Source: Arthrobacter sp. CAU 1506 (lineage in GTDB: Bacteria > Actinomycetota > Actinomycetes > Actinomycetales > Micrococcaceae). Taken from it: a stretch of 64,000 bases of DNA. The position numbers and the translations under genes were made by a program. The stretch is taken from positions 1-64,000 of the forward strand of contig NZ_SUKC01000003.1 of the NCBI RefSeq assembly GCF_005047635.1. The letters run 5' to 3'. The notes under the pieces are model-generated. The model was not told the origin of the DNA. It ran no database searches and worked only from the letters and a program-made list of their open reading frames with translations. Shown here piece by piece: positions 27,023 to 35,970 of the stretch (position 1 is the first letter of the stretch; every line of letters begins with the position of its first letter).

Positions 27023-27137
27023 CGAAGCATACAGTTCCCATTGCACCGCAGGCCAACTCAAGGCAGACTTAGACCAGACCTCTGGGCTGACGGCGATGCT
27101 CACTTCCCCGCAGGGAACTTCGACAAGGAGGGTTCAC

Positions 27138-27734
27138 GTGAGTCCTAAAGGTGATGCAGGCGAGATGCCGCACGCTCGAACGACCGGTGCTGCCATACCC
27201 GCTAGCGCCCAGGGCCTGCTGTTCACCGAAGACTTGCCCGTGCTGGATGAGGACGCCGGTTACCGCGGACCCACAGCGTGCAAGGCTGCCGGCATCACTT
27301 ACCGGCAGTTGGACTACTGGGCCCGTACCGGCCTGGTGGAACCCGCCGTCCGTGGCGCCTCCGGCTCCGGCTCCCAGCGCCTCTACAGCTTCCGCGACAT
27401 CCTGGTCCTGAAGGTGGTTAAGCGCCTGCTCGACACCGGGGTTTCGCTGCAGCAGATCCGGACTGCTGTTGAGCACCTGCGGGAACGCGGGGTAGAAGAC
27501 CTGGCGCAGATCACCCTGATGAGCGACGGGGCCAGCGTGTACGAGTGCACCTCCGCCGACGAAGTCATCGACCTCGTGCAGGGCGGACAGGGCGTCTTCG
27601 GCATTGCAGTGGGCCGGGTATGGCGGGAAGTCGAGGGCAGCCTCGCAGAACTCCCCAGCGAACACGCTGCCGAACAGCCTGAGTTCCATGACGACGAACT
27701 GAGCCGTAGGCGCGCAGCGCGCAAAATTAGCTGA
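27138..27734 (+). CDS. MerR family regulator (Rv1830/ResR type)
   Basis: A 198-residue regulator starting at GTG 27138, which has AAGGAGGG at 27125-27132. The winged helix GPTACKAAGITYRQLDYWARTGLVEP lies near residues 44-69, with a Ser/Gly-rich wing then SFRDILVLKVVKRLLD. It corresponds to M. tuberculosis Rv1830 (resR), a MerR protein linked to growth and division control. It has its own promoter and a strong terminator, so it is a separate transcription unit from the ftsR-DUF151 pair. Confidence 0.87.
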   Translation: MSPKGDAGEMPHARTTGAAIPASAQGLLFTEDLPVLDEDAGYRGPTACKAAGITYRQLDYWARTGLVEPAVRGASGSGSQRLYSFRDILVLKVVKRLLDTGVSLQQIRTAVEHLRERGVEDLAQITLMSDGASVYECTSADEVIDLVQGGQGVFGIAVGRVWREVEGSLAELPSEHAAEQPEFHDDELSRRRAARKIS

Positions 27735-27753
27735 CCTACTAAGGCGTAACTAC

Positions 27754-27789
27754 AGCGGGAGGGGCTCCGGGTTCGGAGCCCCTCCCGCT
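27754..27789. terminator. Bidirectional terminator between merR and parA
   Basis: A perfect 15-bp stem (AGCGGGAGGGGCTCC with its complement at 27775-27789) and a 6-base loop, followed by GTTTTGG on the plus strand. It sits between two convergent genes and may serve both. Confidence 0.88.
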
Positions 27790-27833
27790 GTTTTGGTCGG
27801 TTTTCGGCGGTTCCCTGCGCGGGCCGCCTAGTG

Positions 27834-27875
27834 TCGTTTCAGCTGGGTCGTTTCAGCCGGGTGGTTTCAGCTGGG
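27834..27875. repeat. 14-bp tandem repeat, 3 units, across the parA stop
   Basis: Three 14-bp units of the form TCGTTTCAGCTGGG, with two single-base differences, run from the intergenic region into the last codons of the minus-strand parA gene, whose stop is at 27867-27869. Confidence 0.85.
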
Positions 27876-28706
27876 CTGGCGGCGCAAGGCACGGCTGCGC
27901 ATCCGGCCCGAATCAGTAATGTTCTTGAGCAGGTCGTCGAAGAGCGAGGCGGCGTGCCTGGCTGATTCACCGGGCCACTGGTGGACCGAATGCGCGGCAC
28001 CTTGGATCTGCTGCCAGTTAGCCTGTTCCACGATGGTGGGGGAGAGCAGCAGGTCGCCGAACATGGTCTTCATTTCCGCCAACCGGTAGCTGTGCTCGTT
28101 GGAGCTGGGCCGCACGCGGTTGGCGACCACGCCAGCGGTTTTGAGGTCCGGCGCGAATTCCTCTCGGAACAGGTCGATCGCCCGCATGGTGCGTTCGGTA
28201 CCGGCCACCGAGAAGAGGCTGGGCTCGGCCACCAAGAGCACCCGGTTGCTGGCGGTCCACGCCATCCGCGTCAGGCCGTTGAGGGACGGCGGGCAGTCAA
28301 TCAGCACCAGTGAGTAGCCATTCACGCGCGAGAGCACGGTGGACAGCCGACGCAGATCGCGGCGGCTCAAATCCGGGCGGTCATAGATGCCGGAGTAGGC
28401 CGAGCCGACCGCGACGTCGAGGACCGTCCGGCCCGAGGATGAGGCCGGGCTGGATTCTGCAGCCGCCACCCATCCGCTCGGCGCTGCGTTCGCGGAAAGA
28501 TCGGCTTTGCGCGCATTCTTGAGCAGCCGGCCGATGTCGGTTTGGTTGGACGGCTTGACGCCAAGCCCCGTAGTGGCATCAGCGTGCGGATCCAAGTCGA
28601 TGACCAGGGTGGGAATTCCCGCTGCCAGCGCCGCAGAGGCCAGGCCCAGCGTGACTGAGGTCTTGCCGACCCCGCCCTTGAGGCTGCTGATGCTCACTAC
28701 TTGCAC
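27867..28706 (-). CDS. Orphan ParA family ATPase
   Basis: A 279-residue ParA/MinD-like ATPase. The deviant Walker motif SLKGGVGKTS is at residues 8-17. VIDLDPHADATTGLG and LVLIDCPPSLNGL follow. It has no parB, no plasmid partition genes and no secretion genes beside it, so its cargo is unknown. It starts at GTG 28706 with almost no leader. A single polypeptide of normal length shows no sign of decay. It is distinct in sequence from the scpA-linked ParA at 16245. Confidence 0.85.
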   Translation of the reverse strand: MQVVSISSLKGGVGKTSVTLGLASAALAAGIPTLVIDLDPHADATTGLGVKPSNQTDIGRLLKNARKADLSANAAPSGWVAAAESSPASSSGRTVLDVAVGSAYSGIYDRPDLSRRDLRRLSTVLSRVNGYSLVLIDCPPSLNGLTRMAWTASNRVLLVAEPSLFSVAGTERTMRAIDLFREEFAPDLKTAGVVANRVRPSSNEHSYRLAEMKTMFGDLLLSPTIVEQANWQQIQGAAHSVHQWPGESARHAASLFDDLLKNITDSGRMRSRALRRQPS

Positions 28707-29021
28707 GTAAAAACCAAAACCTAACGTATCGAGTCGTGGGGCTTCCGCGCCGGATAAGTATTCACGGCACCCTATCCATCATAGGTGGAGCGCCACAGCA
28801 GACTGTGCCATCGGCGCGGCCCGGCGGTGTTTCTCTTCGGCTGCCGCCGCGGTGCCGTAACATGCGGGCCTCGAACGACGGCCCGGGGGTGATCTGTGCA
28901 ACACTGGCTTGCCAGTTCTACGGGCCGTCCGTGAGACTTGGCTCACTGCGTCCGCCGGCTCCGGCGCCGGACGGTCGTGCCTCAATCCCCAGTCCGGACC
29001 CGGCAATGATGCAGGAGTGAA
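28707..29021. other. Divergent intergenic region, parA / pyc
   Basis: 315 bases between divergent genes. For parA, TAGGTT and TACGTT on the minus strand within 20 bases of the start codon are likely -10 choices, giving a very short leader. Near the middle there is a small hairpin, ACTGGC-TT-GCCAGT at 28903-28916. The pyc ribosome binding site CAGGAGTG lies directly before ATG 29022. No open reading frame here looks real. Confidence 0.5.
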
Positions 29022-32000
29022 ATGTTCTCTAAGATCCTGGTAGCCAACCGTGGCGAAATCGCCATCAGGGCTTTCCGCGCGGCCTATGAACTGGGTGCGA
29101 AGACAGTGGCGGTGTTCCCGCATGAGGACCGCAATTCGATCCACCGGCAGAAAGCCGACGAAGCGTATCTGATCGGCGAGCCCGGGCACCCCGTGCGGGC
29201 GTACCTCGACATCAACGAGATCATCCGGGTAGCCAAGGAATCCGGGGCGGACGCCATTTACCCCGGCTACGGGTTCTTGTCCGAGAATCCCGAACTGGCC
29301 CGTGCAGCTGCCGGATCGGGAATAACCTTCGTCGGGCCCAAGGCCGACGTGCTCGAGCTCGCCGGACACAAGGTCCACGCCCTGCAGGCAGCGCGCAAGG
29401 CCGGGATCCCGGTGCTGAAGTCCACCGACCCCAGCTCAGATACGGAGAAATTGCTGGCCGAGGCCGAGGAGATTGGCTTCCCGATCTTCGTCAAGGCCGT
29501 GGCCGGTGGCGGCGGGCGCGGCATGCGCCGGGTCGATGACCGGAAGGACCTACCGGAAGCACTCGCGGCCGCCATGCGCGAAGCCGACACCGCCTTCGGC
29601 GACCCCACCGTTTTCCTGGAGCAGGCTGTGCTGCGGCCGCGCCACATCGAAGTGCAGATCCTCGCCGACGGGCAGGGCAACGTCATGCACCTCTTCGAAC
29701 GCGATTGTTCGCTGCAGCGCCGGCACCAGAAGGTCATCGAGATCGCGCCCGCACCCAACCTGGACGAGAACATCCGACAGGCGTTGTACCGGGATGCAGT
29801 GAAATTCGCCGAGGCACTCGGTTACACCAACGCCGGCACGGTCGAGTTCCTCGTGGACACCGTGGGCGAACGGGCCGGACAACACGTCTTCATTGAGATG
29901 AACCCCCGGATCCAGGTGGAGCATACGGTCACCGAGGAGATCACCGACGTCGACTTGGTGCAGTCCCAGCTGCGCATTGCCGCCGGTGAAAGCTTGGCGG
30001 ATCTGGGATTGTCCCAGGAGACCGTGTCCATCAACGGCGCCGCCATGCAGTCCCGGATCACCACTGAGGATCCGGCCAACGGCTTCCGGCCCGACGTCGG
30101 CAAGATCACTGCCTACCGCTCCGCGGGTGGGGCAGGCGTCCGGTTGGACGGCGGAACCATCTACACCGGCGCCGAGATCAGCCCGCACTTCGACTCGATG
30201 TTGGTCAAGCTCACCTGCCGCGGCCGGGATTTTGCGACGGCGGCGGCACGCGCCAAGCGTGCGTTGGCCGAGTTCCGGATCCGCGGCGTCTCCACGAACA
30301 TCCCGTTCCTGCAGGCTGTGCTGGAAGACCAGGATTTCCTGGCCGGGAACGTGGCCACATCCTTCATTGACGAACGGCCGGAGTTGCTCAAGGCCCGGGT
30401 CTCCGCTGACCGCGGCACCAAGCTGTTGACCTGGCTGGCGGATGTCACCGTCAACAAGCCGAACGGTGAGCTTCCGGTGGCCACCGCGCCGGTGGAGAAG
30501 CTGCCCGAACCGGCGCGGCAGGCGCTCGAGGCAACCGGCTCGCTGACCGCGGTCCCGGCGGCGGGGTCGCGGCAGCGGCTGCAACGGCTGGGCCCGGAGA
30601 AGTTTGCTGCCGAACTGCGGGCCCAAACAGCAGTGGCGGTCACGGATACGACCTTCCGCGATGCGCACCAGTCTCTGCTGGCCACCCGCGTGCGTACCAA
30701 AGACCTGCTCAACGCCGCACCAGCCGTGTCGGCCCTGACCCCCCAGCTGCTGTCGGTGGAGGCCTGGGGCGGGGCGACCTACGACGTGGCGCTGCGGTTC
30801 CTGGGTGAGGACCCGTGGGAACGGCTGGCGGCGCTGCGCCAGGCGATGCCAAACATCTGCCTGCAGATGTTGCTCCGCGGCCGGAACACGGTGGGCTACA
30901 CGCCGTACCCGGAGGAGGTCACCACGGCGTTCGTCCGGGAAGCGGCCTCCACCGGAATCGACATTTTCCGGATTTTCGATGCGCTCAACGATGTCTCGCA
31001 GATGGAACCGGCCATCCGGGCCGTGCGGGAGACCGGAACGGCCGTGGCTGAAGTTGCGCTTTGCTACACCGGCGACCTGCTGGACCCCGCTGAGGACCTC
31101 TACACCCTGGATTACTACCTGGACCTGGCCGACCGGATTGTGGCGGCCGGGGCCCACATCCTGGCGATCAAGGACATGGCCGGCCTCCTGCGGCCGGCGG
31201 CTGCCGCCAAGCTGGTCTCGGCGCTGCGCGAACGGTTCGATCTCCCGGTGCACCTGCACACCCACGACACTGCCGGCGGACAGCTGGCCACGCTGTTGGC
31301 TGCCGTCGAGGCCGGAGTGGACGCGGTCGACGCAGCCAGCGCGTCGATGGCCGGCACCACCAGCCAGCCCTCGATGTCGGCGTTGGTCGCAGCCTTGGCG
31401 CACACCGAACGCGACACCGGCCTGGACTTGGCTGCGGTGGGATCGCTGGAACCGTACTGGGAAGCGGTACGCCGCGTCTATGCTCCGTTTGAGTCAGGGC
31501 TGCCGGGGCCGACCGGCCGGGTGTATGCCCACGAGATTCCGGGCGGCCAGCTATCCAACCTGCGGCAGCAAGCCATTGCGCTGGGGCTCGGGGAACGGTT
31601 CGAGGCGATCGAGGACATGTACTCGGCTGCCGACAAGATCCTGGGCCGCCTGGTGAAGGTCACTCCGTCGTCCAAGGTGGTGGGGGACCTGGCCCTGCAG
31701 CTGGTGGGCTCCAACGTTGACCCGGAGGACTTTGCGGCCGACCCGCGGAAGTATGACATCCCGGACTCGGTGATCGGCTTCCTCTCCGGCGAACTGGGTG
31801 ACCCGCCCGGCGGCTGGCCCGAGCCATTCCGTACGAAAGCCTTGGAAGGCCGCAACCCCAAGCCCCGCAACGAGGAGCTGTCCGCGGAGGATTCGGCAGC
31901 ATTGGCCGCGGATCCGGCCACCCGGCGGGCCACCCTCAACCGGCTGCTCTTTGCCGGCCCGGCCAAGGAATTCGAGAAGACCCGGGAGACGTACGGGGAC

Positions 32001-32453
32001 GTTTCCGTGCTGGACACCCTGGACTACCTCTACGGATTGCAGCCAGGGTCCGAGCATGTGATCGCGCTCGAAAAGGGCGTCCGGTTGATTGCCATGCTCG
32101 GCGCCATCTCCGAGCCGGATGAGAAGGGCATGCGCACCGTGCATTGCACGCTCAACGGCCAGCAGCGCAACGTCATGGTGCGCGACCGCAGTGTCGAATC
32201 AGAGGTCAAGGTTGCGGAGAAGGCCGATCCCGGACAGCCCGGGCATGTAGCGGCACCGTTTGCCGGCGCGGTCACGGTCGTCGTCAAGCCCGGGGACGTG
32301 ATCAAGACCGGCGACACCGTGGCCACCATCGAGGCGATGAAGATGGAAGCCGGCATCACGGCGCCGGCCGCGGGCACGGTAGCGCGGCTGGCGGTCTCCG
32401 CCGTCGAGCAGGTCCAGGGCGGCGATCTGCTGCTGGTCATCGACCCGGCGTAG
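29022..32453 (+). CDS. pyc: Pyruvate carboxylase
   Basis: A 1143-residue biotin enzyme that makes oxaloacetate from pyruvate, ATP and bicarbonate. The biotin carboxylase domain covers residues 1 to about 450 (ILVANRGEIAIRAFRA, then the ATP loop GGGGRGMRRV). The carboxyltransferase domain runs from about 540 to 830 (TDTTFRDAHQSLLATRVRT and the later HLHTHDTAGG metal site). The biotinyl domain is at the C-terminus, with biotin Lys 1107 in EAMKMEAG. All domains are intact on one chain. It is a single-gene unit ending in a strong terminator. Confidence 0.96.
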   Translation: MFSKILVANRGEIAIRAFRAAYELGAKTVAVFPHEDRNSIHRQKADEAYLIGEPGHPVRAYLDINEIIRVAKESGADAIYPGYGFLSENPELARAAAGSGITFVGPKADVLELAGHKVHALQAARKAGIPVLKSTDPSSDTEKLLAEAEEIGFPIFVKAVAGGGGRGMRRVDDRKDLPEALAAAMREADTAFGDPTVFLEQAVLRPRHIEVQILADGQGNVMHLFERDCSLQRRHQKVIEIAPAPNLDENIRQALYRDAVKFAEALGYTNAGTVEFLVDTVGERAGQHVFIEMNPRIQVEHTVTEEITDVDLVQSQLRIAAGESLADLGLSQETVSINGAAMQSRITTEDPANGFRPDVGKITAYRSAGGAGVRLDGGTIYTGAEISPHFDSMLVKLTCRGRDFATAAARAKRALAEFRIRGVSTNIPFLQAVLEDQDFLAGNVATSFIDERPELLKARVSADRGTKLLTWLADVTVNKPNGELPVATAPVEKLPEPARQALEATGSLTAVPAAGSRQRLQRLGPEKFAAELRAQTAVAVTDTTFRDAHQSLLATRVRTKDLLNAAPAVSALTPQLLSVEAWGGATYDVALRFLGEDPWERLAALRQAMPNICLQMLLRGRNTVGYTPYPEEVTTAFVREAASTGIDIFRIFDALNDVSQMEPAIRAVRETGTAVAEVALCYTGDLLDPAEDLYTLDYYLDLADRIVAAGAHILAIKDMAGLLRPAAAAKLVSALRERFDLPVHLHTHDTAGGQLATLLAAVEAGVDAVDAASASMAGTTSQPSMSALVAALAHTERDTGLDLAAVGSLEPYWEAVRRVYAPFESGLPGPTGRVYAHEIPGGQLSNLRQQAIALGLGERFEAIEDMYSAADKILGRLVKVTPSSKVVGDLALQLVGSNVDPEDFAADPRKYDIPDSVIGFLSGELGDPPGGWPEPFRTKALEGRNPKPRNEELSAEDSAALAADPATRRATLNRLLFAGPAKEFEKTRETYGDVSVLDTLDYLYGLQPGSEHVIALEKGVRLIAMLGAISEPDEKGMRTVHCTLNGQQRNVMVRDRSVESEVKVAEKADPGQPGHVAAPFAGAVTVVVKPGDVIKTGDTVATIEAMKMEAGITAPAAGTVARLAVSAVEQVQGGDLLLVIDPA

Positions 32454-32487
32454 CCGGACAGCCGCTCCGCCGAACGGCCAGACAGAA

Positions 32488-32527
32488 GACGGAAGGGCTG
32501 CCGCTGTACAGCGGCAGCCCTTCCGTC
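32488..32527. terminator. Bidirectional terminator between pyc and fadD
   Basis: A perfect 19-bp inverted repeat (32488-32506 with 32509-32527) with only 2 bases between the arms, so the real loop is a few bases larger. It lies between convergent genes and is nearly symmetric, suiting termination in both directions. Confidence 0.9.
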
Positions 32528-32539
32528 ATTCCAGCGTGG

Positions 32540-34348
32540 TTATTGCCGGACGCTGGTGTAGATCTGCTCCACATACTCGTCGAAATCGGCCAGGACCTGT
32601 GCCCGTTTGATCTTCAGCGACGGCGTCAGGTGACCGGACGCCTCGGTGAAGTCGGACGGAATGACGCGGAAGGCCTTGATTCCCTCCGCCTGGGAGACCG
32701 ACTGATTGGCCTGATCGATCAGCGACTGGATGGTGGCCTTCACCGCTTCGTGGTTGGCCGCCTGTTCCATGGTGGTGGTGGCCGGCAGCCCGTGGCGTTC
32801 CAGCCAGCCGGGAAGGGCTTCCTCGTCCAGCGTGACGAGGGCGGAAATGAACGGGCGGTTGTCGCCGATCACCACACATTGGGACACCAGGGCATCGGCG
32901 CGGATCTGGTCTTCAAGCAATGCCGGGACAACGTTCTTGCCGCTGGCCGTGACGATGATTTCCTTCTTCCGGCCGGTGATGCTCAGGAAACCGTCCGCGT
33001 CCAGTTCGCCGATGTCGCCGGTGCGGAACCAGCCGTCGTTGAAGGCCTCGGCAGTGAGGTCCGGGCGGTTGTAGTAGCCGCGGAGCACGCAGACGCCCTT
33101 GGCGAGGATCTCGCCGTCGTCGGCAATCTTGACAGCATTGCCGGGCAGCGGGGCCCCGACGGTGCCGATCTTGACCAGCTGGGGTGTGTTGACGGAGACC
33201 GGCGCCGTGGTTTCGGTGAGCCCGTAACCTTCCAGCACCAGCAGGCCAATGCCATGGAAGAAATGCCCCAGCCGTTCGCCCAGCGGGCCGCCGCCGGAGA
33301 CTGCGTGCTCGACCCGGCCGCCCATGGCTTCGCGGATCTTGTGGTACACCAGCTTGTCGAAGAGCTTGTGCTTGAGCTTGAGCGTCAGCGGTACCTTGCC
33401 GGCGGCGTCGGCCCGTGACCAGGCGACCGCAGCGTCCGCGGCGGCGTGGAAGATTTTGCCCTTGCCGCCATCCTCTGCCTTCAGCATGGAGCTGTTGTAG
33501 ACCTTCTCGAAGACACGCGGCACGGCCAGGATGAAGGTGGGCCGGTAACTCTGCAGGTCGGGCAGCAGGTTCTTGATGTCCGGGGTGTGCGCCACTGTGG
33601 CGCCGGCGGCAACGCAGAGCACGGAGATAAACCGCGCGAAGACGTGGGCCAGCGGCAGGAACATGATGGTCTGGGCGCCTTCGTGGGCAACATCGGGCAG
33701 GGCCGCGGCGGCGTTCTTGGACAGCTCCACGAAGTTCCCGTGGGTCAGTTCGCAGCCCTTGGGCCGGCCGGTGGTGCCGGAAGTGTAGATAATCGTGGCC
33801 AGATCGTCGAGGCCGGCTGCGCTGCGGCGTTCCTCCACGTCGGCATCCGGTACATCGTTGCCTGCGGTGCGGAGCCCGTCCAGGGATTCTTCGTCCAGCT
33901 GCCACACATGCTTCAGGTTTTCCAGCCCCTCGTCGAGGGCGGCCCGGCGCACCTTGGCCTCATGGGCGGCGCTTTCGGCGAACACTGCCACCGCGCCGGA
34001 GTCGCCCAGGATCCACGCGATCTGGCTGGGGGAGGAGGTCTCATAGATCGGCACCGACACGGCGCCCGCGAACCAAATGGCGAAGTCCACCAGCGACCAT
34101 TCATAGCGAGTGCGGGCCATGATGCCCACGCGCTGGCCCGGCTGGACGCCGCTGGAGATGAGCCCCTTGGCCAGCTGAGTCACGTCCGCGAGGAAGTCGG
34201 TGGCACGGATGTCCTGCCATGTCCCGGACGCGTCCTTGCGGGAAAACAAGGCCGGGTTTGATGCCTTCTGCGCTTGCTCAACCACCAGATCGGCGATGTT
34301 GGCATCCCGCGGAACGTCAACCAGGACGGGCACGCTGTATTCGCGCAC
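32540..34348 (-). CDS. Long-chain acyl-CoA synthetase (FadD15-like)
   Basis: A 602-residue AMP-forming ligase. The AMP-binding signature IIYTSGTTGRPKGCELTHGN is near residue 186. The adenylate pocket GYGLTETTAPVS and the hinge motif DGWFRTGDIGELDADGFL follow, then GRKKEIIVTASGKNV. Position near the acyltransferase, aroG and pknL genes matches fadD15 (Rv2187) of M. tuberculosis. Acyl-chain specificity cannot be read from the sequence. A ribosome binding site GAGGAG precedes GTG 34348. Confidence 0.92.
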   Translation of the reverse strand: MREYSVPVLVDVPRDANIADLVVEQAQKASNPALFSRKDASGTWQDIRATDFLADVTQLAKGLISSGVQPGQRVGIMARTRYEWSLVDFAIWFAGAVSVPIYETSSPSQIAWILGDSGAVAVFAESAAHEAKVRRAALDEGLENLKHVWQLDEESLDGLRTAGNDVPDADVEERRSAAGLDDLATIIYTSGTTGRPKGCELTHGNFVELSKNAAAALPDVAHEGAQTIMFLPLAHVFARFISVLCVAAGATVAHTPDIKNLLPDLQSYRPTFILAVPRVFEKVYNSSMLKAEDGGKGKIFHAAADAAVAWSRADAAGKVPLTLKLKHKLFDKLVYHKIREAMGGRVEHAVSGGGPLGERLGHFFHGIGLLVLEGYGLTETTAPVSVNTPQLVKIGTVGAPLPGNAVKIADDGEILAKGVCVLRGYYNRPDLTAEAFNDGWFRTGDIGELDADGFLSITGRKKEIIVTASGKNVVPALLEDQIRADALVSQCVVIGDNRPFISALVTLDEEALPGWLERHGLPATTTMEQAANHEAVKATIQSLIDQANQSVSQAEGIKAFRVIPSDFTEASGHLTPSLKIKRAQVLADFDEYVEQIYTSVRQ

Positions 34349-34436
34349 GTTAGCTCCTCACTACTTCAGCTGTGGCCAGCTCTGCTCATCCTCCCTGCCG
34401 GAGGTTGTCTTTAGCCTATAACCTAAATCACAGTGC

Positions 34437-34450
34437 TTACCGGCAGGTAA
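34437..34450. promoter_or_regulatory. Palindrome TTACCGGCAGGTAA upstream of fadD
   Basis: A perfect 5+4+5 inverted repeat in the 174-bp region between divergent fadD and glk. On the minus strand it lies about where the -35 would be for a -10 such as TAGGTT (34420s), so binding there would block fadD transcription. The regulator is not in this window. Confidence 0.45.
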
Positions 34451-34510
34451 CCTACGAAACGGTAACGGTCCTTCCTCTTCCCGCTGCCCGGTCCACGGGC
34501 TCGGCTTGCC

Positions 34511-34516
34511 TACGAT
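34511..34516 (+). promoter_or_regulatory. Candidate -10 of leaderless glk promoter
   Basis: TACGAT fits TANNNT and ends exactly 6 bases before GTG 34523. The gap has no ribosome binding site. The -35 is weak. Confidence 0.5.
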
Positions 34517-34522
34517 GGTGCT

Positions 34523-35482
34523 GTGGAGAGCAACGGACTGGCGGTGGGGATCGATATCGGCGGCACCAAGGTGGCGGCCGGCGTCGTCGATGGTTCCGGA
34601 AACGTGATCGCGGAGCTGGTCCGGCCAACCCCGGGCCACGATCCGCGGGACGTGGAAAGACTTATCGCGGCGCTGGTGCAAGACGTGGCGGCGGAGCACC
34701 AGGTAGTGGCCGTAGGCGTTGGAGCGGCGGGCTGGATGGACCTCTCCGGCGGCACCGTGTTGTTCAGCCCGCACCTGGCCTGGCGGAACGAACCGCTGCG
34801 GAACAACCTGGAAACCCTGCTGCGCCGGCCCGTCACGGTCGTCAACGACGCCGACGCCGCCGCCTGGGGCGAGTTCCGGTTTGGCGCGGGCCGGTCCGAG
34901 CCGCGACTGGTGTGCATCACCTTGGGCACCGGCATCGGCGGAGCCATGGTGATGGACGGCCGGCTGGAGCGGGGGCGTTGGGGTGTAGCGGGCGAGTTCG
35001 GGCATCAGGTCATCATGCCCGGGGGACACCGCTGCGCGTGCGGGAACCGCGGCTGCTGGGAGCAATATGCTTCCGGTAACGCCTTGGGCCGCGAGGCGAG
35101 GGAACTGGCGGCAGCAAATTCACCCGTGGCCCAGCGGTGGCTGCAGGCGGCGGGCGGCGTGGTGGACGATATCACCGGTGCCGTGGTGACGGAGCAGGCC
35201 AAGCGGGCCGATCCTGCCAGTGTGCGGTTGCTGGAAGAGACCGGCGAATGGCTGGGGCTGGGGTTGGCCAATCTGGCCGCAGCGCTGGATCCAGGCGTGT
35301 TTGTGATCGGCGGGGGACTGTGCGAAGCCGGCGAGTTGCTGCTGCAGCCGGCCCGCCATGCGCTGCAACGGAACCTGACCGGGCGGGGCTTCCGCCCGCT
35401 GGCGGACGTCCGGCTGGCTGCGCTGGGGCCGAAGGCCGGAATGATCGGTGCCGCCGACCTCGCCCGGGCTGCTGCCGGCTGA
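34523..35482 (+). CDS. glk: ROK family glucokinase
   Basis: A 319-residue sugar kinase. The phosphate-binding motif GIDIGGTKVAAGVVDG is at the N-terminus. The ROK zinc motif reads HRCACGNRGCWEQYASG, preceded by GEFGHQVIMPGG with the metal His. Synteny with corynebacterial glk next to acyltransferase and aroG genes supports glucose as substrate. Whether ATP or polyphosphate is the donor cannot be read. The start appears leaderless. It converges on the small membrane protein gene at 35500. Confidence 0.88.
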   Translation: MESNGLAVGIDIGGTKVAAGVVDGSGNVIAELVRPTPGHDPRDVERLIAALVQDVAAEHQVVAVGVGAAGWMDLSGGTVLFSPHLAWRNEPLRNNLETLLRRPVTVVNDADAAAWGEFRFGAGRSEPRLVCITLGTGIGGAMVMDGRLERGRWGVAGEFGHQVIMPGGHRCACGNRGCWEQYASGNALGREARELAAANSPVAQRWLQAAGGVVDDITGAVVTEQAKRADPASVRLLEETGEWLGLGLANLAAALDPGVFVIGGGLCEAGELLLQPARHALQRNLTGRGFRPLADVRLAALGPKAGMIGAADLARAAAG

Positions 35483-35499
35483 TTCCGGCGTCGGCAGGT

Positions 35500-35970
35500 T
35501 CAGACGCGGGCCCCGTCGTCGTACCCGTCGCGTTCCTGCGGCAGCCGGAAGAGCAGGTAGACCGCGGATGCCACGAAGAGGACCACCATTCCCAACACCG
35601 CTGCGAAGGGCGCGTCGCGCCACAGCATGGCGGTCAGCAGCAGGCCCAGCGGCGATCCCACGGCGCCGATCCACGCCAGCACCAGCAGCGGCTCACCGGC
35701 CCCCAGTGGTTCCGGCTCCGGCGGTACGTAGCCCTCGTCGTCGTCCGGTTCCTCAACAAAGTAGTCCCGTGGGCCGGAGGGAGTGCCCGGCGAGGGGACC
35801 TCCGGCAGGCGGTTCTCGAAGATAGCCCGGAGGCGTTGGGCATCCGTACCGCTGTCCGCTGCCGGCTGGTCCGGAAGGGGGCGGTCTGCGGTTCCGGAGT
35901 CGGTCTCTTCCAGCCTGGCTACCAGATCCTTCCAGACGGCGTCGTCCCGGTCCTGATCACGCTCCGGCAC
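35500..35970 (-). CDS. Small membrane protein of unknown function
   Basis: A 156-residue protein I do not recognise. The first 85 residues are soluble, charged and Pro/Asp/Glu rich, including EEPDDDEGYVPPEPEP. Two hydrophobic segments follow (about 92-113, LLVLAWIGAVGSPLGLLLTA, and about 120-143, FAAVLGMVVLFVASAVYLLF), then a short charged tail. It is probably an inner-membrane protein with a cytoplasmic N-terminal region. It overlaps the upstream alpha/beta hydrolase gene by 14 bases, so the two are co-expressed. Confidence 0.72.
   Translation of the reverse strand: MPERDQDRDDAVWKDLVARLEETDSGTADRPLPDQPAADSGTDAQRLRAIFENRLPEVPSPGTPSGPRDYFVEEPDDDEGYVPPEPEPLGAGEPLLVLAWIGAVGSPLGLLLTAMLWRDAPFAAVLGMVVLFVASAVYLLFRLPQERDGYDDGARV

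Noticed and set aside
28736-29020. A 94-residue open frame between parA and pyc
   Set aside because: It has no ribosome binding site or conserved features and is rich in Pro, Arg and Ser, as is usual for chance frames in GC-rich DNA.
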